54,394 bases of DNA from Guillardia theta CCMP2712 (lineage: Eukaryota; Cryptophyceae; Pyrenomonadales; Geminigeraceae). Below, in pieces: positions 10,901 through 20,562 of the stretch. Position 1 is the stretch's first letter; the number at the start of each line of letters is the position of its first letter. The DNA is taken from assembly GCF_000315625.1 (NCBI RefSeq), contig NW_005434621.1:489399-543792 (forward strand), given 5' to 3'. Position numbers and translations under genes: made by a program. Below the pieces are notes generated by a model. It saw only the letters and a program-made list of their open reading frames with translations, did no database searches and was not told the DNA's origin.

Positions 10901-13820
10901 TTAGTGCGGTCAAGGCCCTGCTTGATCAGATGCTTGATGACTTTCCTCACTGACTCCATCTGCAGCTCCTCCAGGTCCTCCCAGAATTGCTTGTAGTTGT
11001 CCGAGTTCATCAGCTCCTTCGCCTTCCCTGACTTTCCTCCGGCTGCCTGCAGCAGCTTTGCGCACATGACATGTCTCGACGTGTTTCCGAACATGCAGTC
11101 GTCGAAGGGAGTGTTTCCCCACCTGTCCTTGAGGTTCGGGTTCGCGCTCACCCCTAGCAGGTAGTTGATCGCCAGCAGCCTTCCGTTGGCCCCAGCGAAG
11201 TGCAAGGGGCATCGCTTGTCGTAGTTCCCCACGTCTGCATCTCCGTCAGCCTCTCCCTTCCTCCTCCTCCTCTCCTCACCCGGGTCCACCCCGCAGCGAT
11301 GCAGGAGGCTCAGATGACGCACGTCTCCCTCCGCTGCTGCTCGGCACATGTCGATGGTCCCCGTCCCTCCCGACAGGATTCCTCCTCGCGTGTAGATCTG
11401 CTCTGCTACCTGCACATGTCCCGCGCTGACCGCGTCCTGCAGAGGAGACTTGCCCCACCTGGTCCGCGTCAGAGGGAGCGAGGAGGAGCATAGGCTCACC
11501 TGTCGCAGGCGTTGAGATCTGCTCCCTTGCTCAGCAGGTACTCCGCCACCTTGTTGTGTCCCTCGGCCGCTGCGAGGTGGAGGGGGGAGCGATGATCGAA
11601 GTCAACCACGTTGGGGCTCACCCCGTGCTCGAGGAAGAACTTGAGCGTCTCCAGATCTCCCGCAGCAGCTGCCGCGCACAACTTGCCCGAGGGGTCAAGA
11701 GTTCTCAGCTCGCAGTTCCACTGGGCGAGCAGCTGGATGACTGGGCCCTGGGTGTTATTGATCGCATCCTGTAGCGGCGTGTTGCCCCACCTGTCCTTCT
11801 GATTCTTTTCAGCTCCTTCCTCCAGCAGAAGCTCAACTACTCGATAGTTTCCCTCGGAGGCTGCCATGTGCATGATCGTCTTGCCGTCGTAGTTGCACGA
11901 GTTGATGTCTACGCCCTTCCTCAGCATCCTCCTCACCTCCTCAAGGTCTCCTGCCGTCGCCGCATAGGTCATGGCCAGGAACGCTTCTTCTCGTCGGCGT
12001 TTGACCGTCTCCTTGATAAGCTTGCGGAGAATCTCAGCGTCGGGGTCTTCTTCCTCCTCTTCGTTGTTGACCGCCTCGAGATTTGCGATCTCATTGCCGT
12101 TCTTGTCAAGGTTAAAGCTTGCCAGGATGTTGTTGGTGATCACTTCGTGCTGCTCGGGGTAGTTCTTGAACAGCTCGTCCGCTGCCTCCTTGCTCAGCAC
12201 CAGGAGCTCGATGTCTGTATCGAAAGGAGCGCGCACGGAGTACTGCTGCTGCACTCCCATGAAGAAGGAAATCTCCCCGATCACCGACGGGTCGTCCACG
12301 TCCGACCGGATGCTTCGCTTCACCGTGTCTTCGTCCACCACCTCCGCATGCCCATGGATGACGAAGCTGAGCTCAAGCACCATCTCCGATGCACGGATGA
12401 AGGTGTCTCCGGGCATGAGGAACACCGGTCGAAGCAACGTCACGAGGTTGTTCAGAAACTGAGCGTTGCACTTGAAGAAGATTCCGCCTGGCTTGCAGCA
12501 TTTCTCCACCATAGGTCGGTATCGGGTGTTGGCGACTTTCATCTCCAGCGATCGGGGGAGTTTGAGAGAGGCGGAGGCTTTCTTCTGAACGCTCTTCTTG
12601 TACTGGAACTCGAAGTGCTGTATGAGCTTCCGCTTCACCTGCGGAGGAAGTTTCCTCGCCTCGGCAAACAAGAGGACATCCGCCATGCGCTTCCGATGCG
12701 CCTCAGTGAGAGGATCTTTCTGCGACACCAGGAGGTAGTGGAAGAGAGTGCCAAGGATGTAGGCAGAAAGGAAGATCGAGTTGAACATGACGAGGACGCT
12801 CAGGACCATCTCCAACGCGTTCTGAGGGATGATGGGAAGATAACCCATGGACGAGAGTCCATCGAAGCCCTTGTACAAGAGGATCAGATACCTCGCAGCC
12901 GTAGAGCTGTGCACGTCATCGAAGGCAGGAAAATATGTGTTGATGTCAACGATCCAGGTATGCTCGTAAGCATAGCCCGTCCTGGGAACCCAGAAGAAGA
13001 GACAACCAATCCAATGGCTGGACATGAAGATGACCAAGCAAAACTTCATCAGCTGAATCCTGCTGATAGAGATGGACAAATTCATCTCCATCATACCAAA
13101 GAACTTGTACAGACGCCAGGCTCGAGGTATCAGCCGCACAAACATGACGAACCACCACACCCACAAAGAAGTTGAGGGCACCGACACCCCCAAGAAGACA
13201 ATGCCGGGCAACAACTGAGTCCAAAACGCAGCAAAGAAGTAATGTAGAGCAATATCCCTGCGGTCGGTGTCGATGCTTTGCTCCCCAGTGCTAGACTGCT
13301 TCTCCGACTTGTTCAGTATCAACCCAGTGTTGAACTGGACAAGGCCGTCCAAGACAAACAACATGTCTGATGACAAATCCGCGTAGAACAACCAGGTGGT
13401 TTGACTCGGAGATGCCAGGGCCAGTCGAAACCCTCCAGCCCACAGCTCGTACGTCAAAGGAAGAGCGAAGAAGTCGTGCCAGCGTTGAACAATGAGAGAG
13501 GAGGGGTGCCAGACCTCGAAGCTGAAGTCATTCAACCGACTCTTTGGGATGTAAAACCGAACTCTCTGAATTTTGTAACCAGCATTTGATGAGTTTTCTG
13601 GTCTGAGGCAAGGCTTCAAATCGCCTTTGTTCTTCTTCTTGGAAACTTTCAGCCATGCAGACGAAAGCGTTGACGGAGCTCGATCAATCATGGTACCAAC
13701 GCTGCTGCTTCGGACAGGCGGCGGTTGTCGGACAAGCTTGTGCCCAGACGAGTCTTTGCTACTGACGCTATCGCCATTGTGGTAAGGAGCGATAGAGGCA
13801 CGCTTCTTCCACAGCCGCAT
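4934..13820 (-). CDS. Giant tandem (two-module) cyclic-nucleotide-type cation channel with ankyrin repeats
   Basis: Seven exons (13820-11500, 11458-9802, 9711-9280, 9166-8771, 8726-8278, 8171-7845, 7709-4934) join in frame to 8,358 nt, or 2,785 residues. An in-frame TGA lies six bases (two codons) upstream of the ATG. Module 1 (residues about 130-570) has six TM segments, S4-like RLIPRAWRLYKFF, a pore reading SSMGYLP, S6, a C-linker and a cNMP-binding fold with GEISFF. Ankyrin repeats follow (about 620-920, DRWGNTPL motifs), then a helical region and a second cNMP-like fold (about 1220-1330). Module 2 (about 1640-2140) has S1-S6, pore SSTGVIGDMWP and a third cNMP fold (GDLSFFFG, then SARA). 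More ankyrins (about 2230-2530) and a helical C terminus end it. The family is Shaker/CNG/HCN/KCNH-like, whose members normally have one module per chain and assemble as tetramers. Two chains could thus make a pore. Ligand and ion selectivity cannot be told from sequence. Confidence 0.85.
7740..7830. repeat. CT dinucleotide tract in channel intron 6
   Basis: About 90 bp of (CT)n broken by CTC triplets fill the intron between 7845 and 7709. On the sense (minus) strand this is GA-rich, so it is not the polypyrimidine tract. The acceptor that keeps frame lies further down, at GATTGGCAG. Confidence 0.9.
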
Positions 13821-14222
13821 GATGAATCAGTCCAACCCAGTTAGATACCAAGGCCCCCTTCAGTTTTCCTCGACATGTTTGCTGCCGTCAAGCTACGCCA
13901 TGTCCACCTCGAACCTCTCCACACTAGTTGACGGACCTTCACGTCCCCTGGCCTGCAGTAGCAGCAGCGGAGTGAGCACATGAAAACATGCAACCGTTTA
14001 ATTCACAAACATTTTCCCTGACAGCGTGCTCTTCCATCCTCTGCCTGCAACGATCGTTTCCTCTACACCCCTAACCTCTCCCTCCATCTCTTGGGTTATG
14101 CGCTGTGATAATTCGTTAAGTGATCGAATTCGAGGATGGTGATGGTGAGCAACCAATCATCATGTTAGATTCTCCTGCTTCCTCATCTGTCTCAGTCTTA
14201 CACACTGTCATCCATTACAACA

Positions 14223-14830
14223 ATCATCACTCATCATCTACATCTATCCTCATCACTCATCATCTACATCTATCCTCATCACTCATCATCTACATCTATC
14301 CTCATCACTCATCATCTACATCTATCCTCACCACTGATCATCTACATCTATCCTCATCACTCATCATCTACATCTATCCTCATCACTCATCATCTACATC
14401 TATCCTCATCACTCATCATCTACATCTATCCTCACCACTCATCATCTACATCTATCCTCACCACTGATCATCTACATCTATCCTCATCACTGATCATCTA
14501 CATCTATCCTCATCACTCATCATCTACATCTATCCTCATCACTCATCATCTACATCTATCCTCATCACTCATCATCTACATCTATCCTCATCACTCATCA
14601 TCTACATCTATCCTCACCACTCATCATCTACATACTATCCCTCATCACTCATCATCTACATCTATCCTCATCACTCATCATCTACATCTATCCTCATCAC
14701 TCATCATCTACATCTATCCTCATCACTCATCATCTACATCTATCCTCATCACTCATCATCTACATCTATCCTCATCACTCATCATCTACATCTATCCTCA
14801 TCACTGATCATCTACATCTATCCTCATCCT
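14223..14830. repeat. 26-bp minisatellite, about 23 copies
   Basis: Tandem copies of a 26-bp unit (TCATCTACATCTATCCTCAC type) run without a break. Variants are mainly CTCAT/CTGAT and CATCAC/CACCAC, and one copy near 14632 has small indels. It lies about 400 bp upstream of the channel gene start (which is on the minus strand) and 500 bp before the plus-strand gene at 15333. The plus-strand ORF it creates has no independent support. Confidence 0.95.
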
Positions 14831-14879
14831 GTTGTGTTGTTTGCATTGTTTGTATCAGGAATCAAAAACGCATCTCAAG

Positions 14880-15255
14880 GGACCGACACACCCCCTACCC
14901 CCCTCCCCCTCACGCTCCATACCACCCCCTATGTCATCCCCTTTCCCGTCATTCACCCCTACCTAACACCAATATGACCCCCACCCCCTCCTATTCCACC
15001 TTTTTTTTTCCACCATCAAATATCTTTCACCACCTTCATTCTCCGTTCTCTCAAAACTACCCCACCCCCCCCAGTACCACTTTACCTCCTTGGACCACCT
15101 ACCACCCCCCCCTCGCTCCCCCCCCTCCTACTCTAGTCCACTCGGGAATAGCGAGGGGTGGTTACCACACGGGGGTGGAACTACTCCAATCTCATCCGCG
15201 GGCCAACCACTGCCTCTAGCCATACCTGGTACTAATTTTCACTTAAATACCCCTC
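14880..15255 (+). promoter_or_regulatory. CCCCTACC-rich island upstream of the zinc-ribbon gene
   Basis: A C-rich, G-poor stretch holds repeated CCCCTACC and CACCCCC words on the plus strand, ending close to a TATAAGG at 15300. Similar islands lie upstream of the PAS gene, the 74-residue gene and the glutamine synthetase gene, always C-rich on the coding strand. A promoter role is an inference. Confidence 0.35.
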
Positions 15256-15332
15256 TCATCCACCGCGATGCACATCGTGGGCGGTGGTCATGCAGGGGGT
15301 ATAAGGCAACGATGCAAGATCTATGACGCGCC

Positions 15333-16172
15333 ATGGGGAAAATTCAAATCCAAATTTTGTCGGGCAATCCGCTCTGCATCCTTACCATGAGCAAGACGAC
15401 AGCAGACAGGGAGGAATGCCCTATTTGTAAGACGAGATACAGTACGAACAGTGTTCGGACGATGTGTTCACGTTGTCAACGGGCTTTCAAAGACATCAAC
15501 TTGAAAACTGCACAGGATTATGCAGTGTTCACTGACGCATTGGTGCTGAAATTGTTACATTTCCTGCCAAACATCGGCACGCAACGTCAAAATAAGCGAC
15601 GCGGATGATAGCTTGCTACAAGTAGCGGCTAGTTATCTCAAGCTGAGCCAGCATACCATCAACATTTCTCATGTACGAGCAAAGTTGACGCTTCTAGGTA
15701 ACCTCTTTGGACAGAATGCAGCGGGCTTCAAGAATTGCTTCCTTTATGTCTACTTCACCTCGTTTCAACAAGGAGCAGTTGCCAAAATGCATCATGATGA
15801 ATTCCAGCTGCACATAGACGCGCAAAAGCTTCGAAGTCAAGTAAAGAATCAAAGTCATCTTGTAAGAAAATCAGACATTGGGCAACTTCGCACTATGCCA
15901 CTGTTGATGAGCTACAAAAGCAAATACACGCTGTTATCTGGCAAGGTAACCAGCGAGCTGGAATGCACCAGAGTACCGACATGCCACCATGCAGGTATGT
16001 AAGGCCTGAACATATTAGCCAAGACCAGAACAGCAATATCAAAACAGCATTCCCTCTCCTCGCACATACATTTGAAGAGCATGAGTCTCTTGAAGAATCC
16101 AATGACAAAAGTCCTACTGCCAAGTGCTTTCTCACCATTTACAATGTTGAATTTGCTAGCTACCCGACATAG
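15333..16172 (+). pseudogene. Broken zinc-ribbon gene, apparently intronless
   Basis: Three abutting frames read as one protein. 15333-15590 (possible ATGs at 15333 and 15387) contains a C-x2-C...C-x2-C ribbon (CPICKTRY, then CSRCQRAF). The adjacent frame from about 15590 to 16000 holds FKNCFLYVYFTSF. The first frame resumes from about 15995 to a stop at 16172 (ECFLTIYN-like ending, AKCFLTIYNVEF). The two frame changes cancel out. No good GT-AG pair of usual length explains either. The region is visibly more AT-rich and has longer uninterrupted reading than its neighbours, which suggests transfer or a mobile element. Function and family are unknown. Frame breaks could be decay, assembly errors or unrecognised introns. 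Confidence 0.4.
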
Positions 16173-16778
16173 TTTCAGATGTCAGTCGTCATGTTCCAGT
16201 CAGGAAGGAGCTGGCATGACAAGCTAACACCCCATCATTGTTGTATTCTGGACTCATACCGGACGCCCCTTGGGCGTAGCGTCAGTAGAGATATAAGATG
16301 ACGATGCCAGATCGCTGCAGTGGTGCTGCTGATCTGATGAGTGTGTGTGCTTGATAAACAGTGATCCTAAGATCATCTGAGCTCAAGGTCTTACGCAAGG
16401 TTGTGTAACAATCGTGACAATCATGCCATTCATAGCACTGGCGGAACTTTTGATACGGACAAGATGTTGTTACCATGGGATCCTTCCGAGGCTTATCTTG
16501 CCCACTGCTGAGTCCCCCAACCTTTACTCATGATACCTTCAGGCTGACCTTCAGCTGGGCCAGCAGCTGGACCTTCGAAGTCACAAGTTCTACCGTCAGT
16601 TCCTGAGATCCGACTGGGATCCGAGGGATCAGTTGAATATGAGCGGGGAGGAGGGCCATGCGATCTGAGGTGGAATGAGCGATGGCGGTTGGAGTGTGTG
16701 GGAGATGATGAGAAGGGCGGGCGAGAGGATCTATGCAGGTAGCGACACATCGCCAACATCATCACATGCTTATGCTGA

Positions 16779-17034
<256 letters not shown>

Positions 17035-17355
17035 GCTTTCCATCGCCGTTGTGCAGGAAGAGATCGACAAGCATGACAGTTGATTGCAGGACTTGAAGCT
17101 GCAGGTGAGGGAGTTGCAGAAGCTTTGGGACTCAACGACTCGCGCTATCAGTGGTACATCGACGAATACATGAAACAGAAAGAGATGGTAAGATGAGGCG
17201 TTGAAAGTTGATGGAACTTGGGCCAAGCTGAGCGAGACGAGTGATGCTGAAGTCGCTTTCAAGTCGGTGATGATAGTGCTATCAGCGTCTTAGGAGAAGC
17301 AGAACCAGTAGAAGGGGAGAAGCAGAGGAGATAATGGGGTTGGCCAAATGTTCAG

Positions 17356-17506
17356 GAGCATATTGACGTCATTGACCGCCATCATGTCAGTTTGTCACAA
17401 TCTTTATTGACGAGTCATACAGGAGGAGGAGGAGAAGGCTTTGGAAGAAGAACAAGCTGTCGAACAAATTCAGAGCCTTGAGAGTGGGAGAATACAGGAG
17501 AGCTAA
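17356..17506 (+). CDS. Last exons of a small coiled-coil protein
   Basis: Two exons are supported. 17356-17385 (EHIDVIDRHH), preceded by an AG, joins 17423-17506 (EEEEKALEEEQAVEQIQSLE, then stop TAA) across a 37-nt GTCAGT...ACAG intron with the frame kept. Charged heptad-like content suggests a coiled coil. Upstream fragments near 17048 (EEIDKHD) and 17110-17190 (a WYIDEYMKQKE stretch) probably belong to the same gene, but I could not join them without stops. The first exon may be near 16675 (MSDGGWSVWEMM). Function is unknown. Confidence 0.4.
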
Positions 17507-17537
17507 GGGTTGATAACGTCGACACTGACCGCAGGGG

Positions 17538-18036
17538 TCATTTCTGTTCCTTCCCTTCCCCCAACACACCTCGTAAATAACATTTCCAATCAGCCTCCTC
17601 TGCATCCACCTCTTTCTCTTTCTCTTTCTTGAGCTCTCGAATCTCGTCCACGGCTTTCACGATCCTCCTGGTCTCCTTAACAAACTCACTCTCCTCGCTC
17701 TTCTTCTCCCTTCCTTCTCCCTCCGCTCTTGACATGAACACGATGGGTTGTCGCCGTCTCTCCATCAGCAGCAGGGGAGCAGTGAAGCACATGGACGGGG
17801 CTGAGCCCATGATGATGGGCAGCATGCGCGTCCTGCAAGAGCGAGTGAAACAAGATCAACATGACAGAAGGAAATGGGGGTAGTGAAGGAGGATGGGACG
17901 GGTAGTAAAGCAGATCATCATGAGGAGGGGGAGTAAGAGAGGTTGAAGTAGAAGACGAGGGAAGGCGAACGGGAAAGGAAAAGAGCAGAGCATGGAACAC
18001 TATGATACGTGATGAAACAGTAGCAGTCGCGGAAGC
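17538..18036 (-). CDS. Unidentified gene, C-terminal exons (hydrophobic plus charged tail)
   Basis: The 3' exon runs from an acceptor (TTGCAG) at about 17836 to a TGA or TAA-type stop at 17538. It encodes a hydrophobic stretch (MLPIIMGSAPSMCF, APLLLMERR) and then a Lys/Glu-rich tail (EIRELKKEKEKEV). A short upstream exon (GFRDCYCFIT, about 18034-18006) fits the same frame through GTATCA...TTGCAG. Exons further 5' are hidden in GGGA/GTGA repeats at 18085-18210. Probably a small membrane-associated protein. I do not recognise the family. Confidence 0.4.
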
Positions 18037-18084
18037 CTAGGAGTAGAAGCAGAGAGCTGAGAGGAGGGAGAATGGACAAAGTCG

Positions 18085-18212
18085 TGGAGGGAGGGAGGGA
18101 GGGAGGGAGGGAGGGAGGGAGTGAGTGAGTGAGTGAGTGAGTGAGGCAGCGAGAGCGCAGAGGAGGGAGGGAGGGAGGGAGGGAGAGGGAGAGGGAGAGG
18201 GAGAGGGAGTGT
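18085..18212. repeat. GGGA and GTGA tetranucleotide tracts
   Basis: Back-to-back (GGGA)n, (GTGA)n, (GGGA)n and (GAGAGG)n arrays. They generate Pro/Ser-rich minus-strand ORFs that are artefacts of the repeat. Confidence 0.9.
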
Positions 18213-18315
18213 AGAGCACAGAGCACAGGAAGGTGGTGAGTAACGAGATCGGACCACAGACATGCACTGTCAATACGGCAGACATGGAGTTAGGTCCCGT
18301 CCTGCTCGCGTCGTC

Positions 18316-20268
18316 ATGACAAAGGTTCAGTCCCGTGCTGCTCTTGCTACTTCTTGTCTGCCTCTGCTTCTACTGCTGTCCCTGGAGGAGCTGAAGTGAG
18401 AGAGCAGGAGGCGGTGCTAGCGGCATGCAAGGAGAAACAGCAGTACACGACGCCTCGGCTAAACGACAACCTCTACCTGCAATGCTGCGGTTTCACCAAG
18501 ATCGAGAACCTAGAAGAGTACACAGGAACCAAGGCGAGAAGGAGGGGGGAATAGGGGGGGGGACAAACATTTATGGTGGCTGACATTCATACAGACGCTG
18601 TGGCTGGAAGAGAACAACATCTCGAAGATTGAGAACATCTCGCACATGCAGCAATTGCGATGTCTCTTCCTTCAGGTATCAGAAGAGTAGAGGAAGCGAA
18701 GATGGTAGAGGGTAAGGGGTGAGGGAAGGGCAGGGCCGCGAAGAGGAGGAGGAGGAGGAGGAGGAGGAGGAGGAGGAGGAGGAGGAGATGGAGAAATGAT
18801 CTTCCCTGGCCTAGTCGAACGCTATCATGCGAATCAGCGGGCTGAAGATGTTGACTTCCCTACAAACGCTGAAGCTATCCAACAACATGTACACGTGCTT
18901 GTTTCCTCTTCTTTCCTCGTCCCCCCTCCTTCTCCTTCTTTGTGATAATCTTTCCTTGCATTGAAATGTGAGCAGGATATCACGGCTTGAAAACCTCAAG
19001 CGTTCGTCTCTCTCTCCCCTCTACTCCTCTTGACGACGCTGCAGCCTTGCGCATGCTCCACACGTTGGATGTCAGTTACAACCTGCTGCACACCGTCGAG
19101 GACATAAGGTCGCCCCCTTCCTCTCGTGAATGGCCTTGCTTTCTCTCACTCGCTATGCTTGCAGTCATCTTCTCCTCTGCGACTCAATCTCGGCTCTTCA
19201 CCTCAACAGCAACCGCCTTGAAGATCCGAGGTCTTGGTTTCACTGCTCTCCGCCTCTGAAGCTCTTGGGTAGGTGTGTCGCAGTACTGGAGGGGATGCGG
19301 AAACTGCAGGTCCTCTACTTCAGCGACAACCTCGCCGTCTCTCGCATCGCTCAAGTCTGGGGAACATATCGCAAATGCATGGTGCTGTTCCCTCCCCTGC
19401 AACCCTCTCCTTCCCTCTCCTTCCCTCTCCTTCCCTCTCCCTCCCAACTGTTGCTCCTCCTCTCATCTCAGCCTCATGGTCCCTCAAGCTTTTGCAGATC
19501 GGCAGGATTCCGGCACTGACGTTCCTTGACGATCGTCCGGGTAAAACCTCCTGCTCCTCCTGCTCCTCCTGCTCCTGCTTCTTCTTTCATCTTCTCATTG
19601 GATGCCTTCAGTGCACAAGAACGAGCAGCGATACAGTGCGTCTGCCCTGTTTGGGGAGGAAGCAGAGCCACACGAGGTTTCCTTCTCTCCTGTTGGCAGC
19701 CCCTCCCTCTCACCCTCTCACCCTCTCACCCTCTCACCCTCGTTCCCTCGTTCCCTCGTTCCCTTGTTTCTTCTTGCGCACTGCCTTGGGTTGCTCTCAT
19801 AGCAGCGGTAGGAGCTGCAGCTTTCGCCGCTCAACTCGCAGCTGGTGATGCAGGAGGTGTGCGAACGACGTCGCCGAGAGATCCGAGCGAAGCGACTGGC
19901 CATGGGGCTACCGGAAGAGATTCCTGACTTCATCCCTTCTCGTCGAACCTCTCAGCCTTCTCGAGCGGGGGAGGAGGAGAGCACTTGGTCGGGAGGGGGA
20001 GGGGGAGGGGGAGGGGGAGGGGCAGGCGGGGAAGGAAGAGGTGCTGGTGGTGGAGGAGGAGGCGAGGTGATGTACATCCGCTGTCCCGACGGCTCTCTGT
20101 TTCGAACTAAGAAGGAAGAGACGCCTCGCGGTCAGCTTCTCTTTCCCTCTCTCCTCCTCTCACAGCCTGGCAGCAAGTGGCGAGGAGGAGCTTCAGCCTC
20201 GTGAGGTGCTGCTGGCCGTTCGCACCTGCTGCTTCAACTTCTTCGAGGCATCGATCAAGCTTTCGAGG

Positions 20269-20301
<33 letters not shown>

Positions 20302-20403
20302 TAATTGACGAGGAGCAGACAAGGTCGGATGGTGGAGGAAGCTGCTGTACGCAGAGCTTTCGTGAGGATCGCTAGGAGAAAGGGAGAGTTGTTTCCAGTG
20401 TGA
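18316..20403 (+). CDS. DNAAF1: Dynein axonemal assembly factor 1 (LRRC50/ODA7 family)
   Basis: About 13 exons splice into an LRR protein that follows DNAAF1 closely: [20 protein letters not shown], then [15 protein letters not shown] and LRCLFLQ, three further LRRs, [20 protein letters not shown], the YRK...LTFLDDRPV capping motif, and a basic helix ([20 protein letters not shown]). Good boundaries include 18595-18675, 18815-18888, 19045-19108, 19498-19540, 19612-19676, 19812-20130, 20174-20268 and 20319-20403. The first intron (18534-18594) uses a GC donor (AAG|GCGAGA). The start is uncertain: an ATG at 18316 can reach the LRR frame by a 75-nt intron. The protein acts in the cytoplasm to preassemble ciliary dynein arms, so the organism has motile flagella. 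A poly-Gly insert (about 19990-20065) is peculiar to this copy. Confidence 0.85.
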
Positions 20404-20562
20404 GGGAGAACAAGCAGGAGAACAAGAGTATCATCAACTATAATGAGGAGAACAAACAAACAACTATCATACATCTATCTACATGACAGCTCCTCCTACA
20501 CCCGACGGATTCGCGGGTCAAAAACAGCCTCTATCAGCACTGGCTTCCTCCCTGCTCAAGCG

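Noticed and set aside
11868-13175. 435-codon plus-strand ORF
   Set aside because: It is antisense to the first channel exon, and its translation is Arg/His/Val-rich without domains. The minus frame has clear TM, cNMP and ankyrin motifs.
14223-14830. CRISPR-like array
   Set aside because: The 26-bp units are contiguous with no unique spacers. It is a minisatellite in a eukaryotic genome.
16320-16385. C/D-box snoRNA candidate (TGATGAG ... CTGA)
   Set aside because: The boxes are present by eye but no terminal stem or C'/D' pair was found. Chance occurrence is likely.
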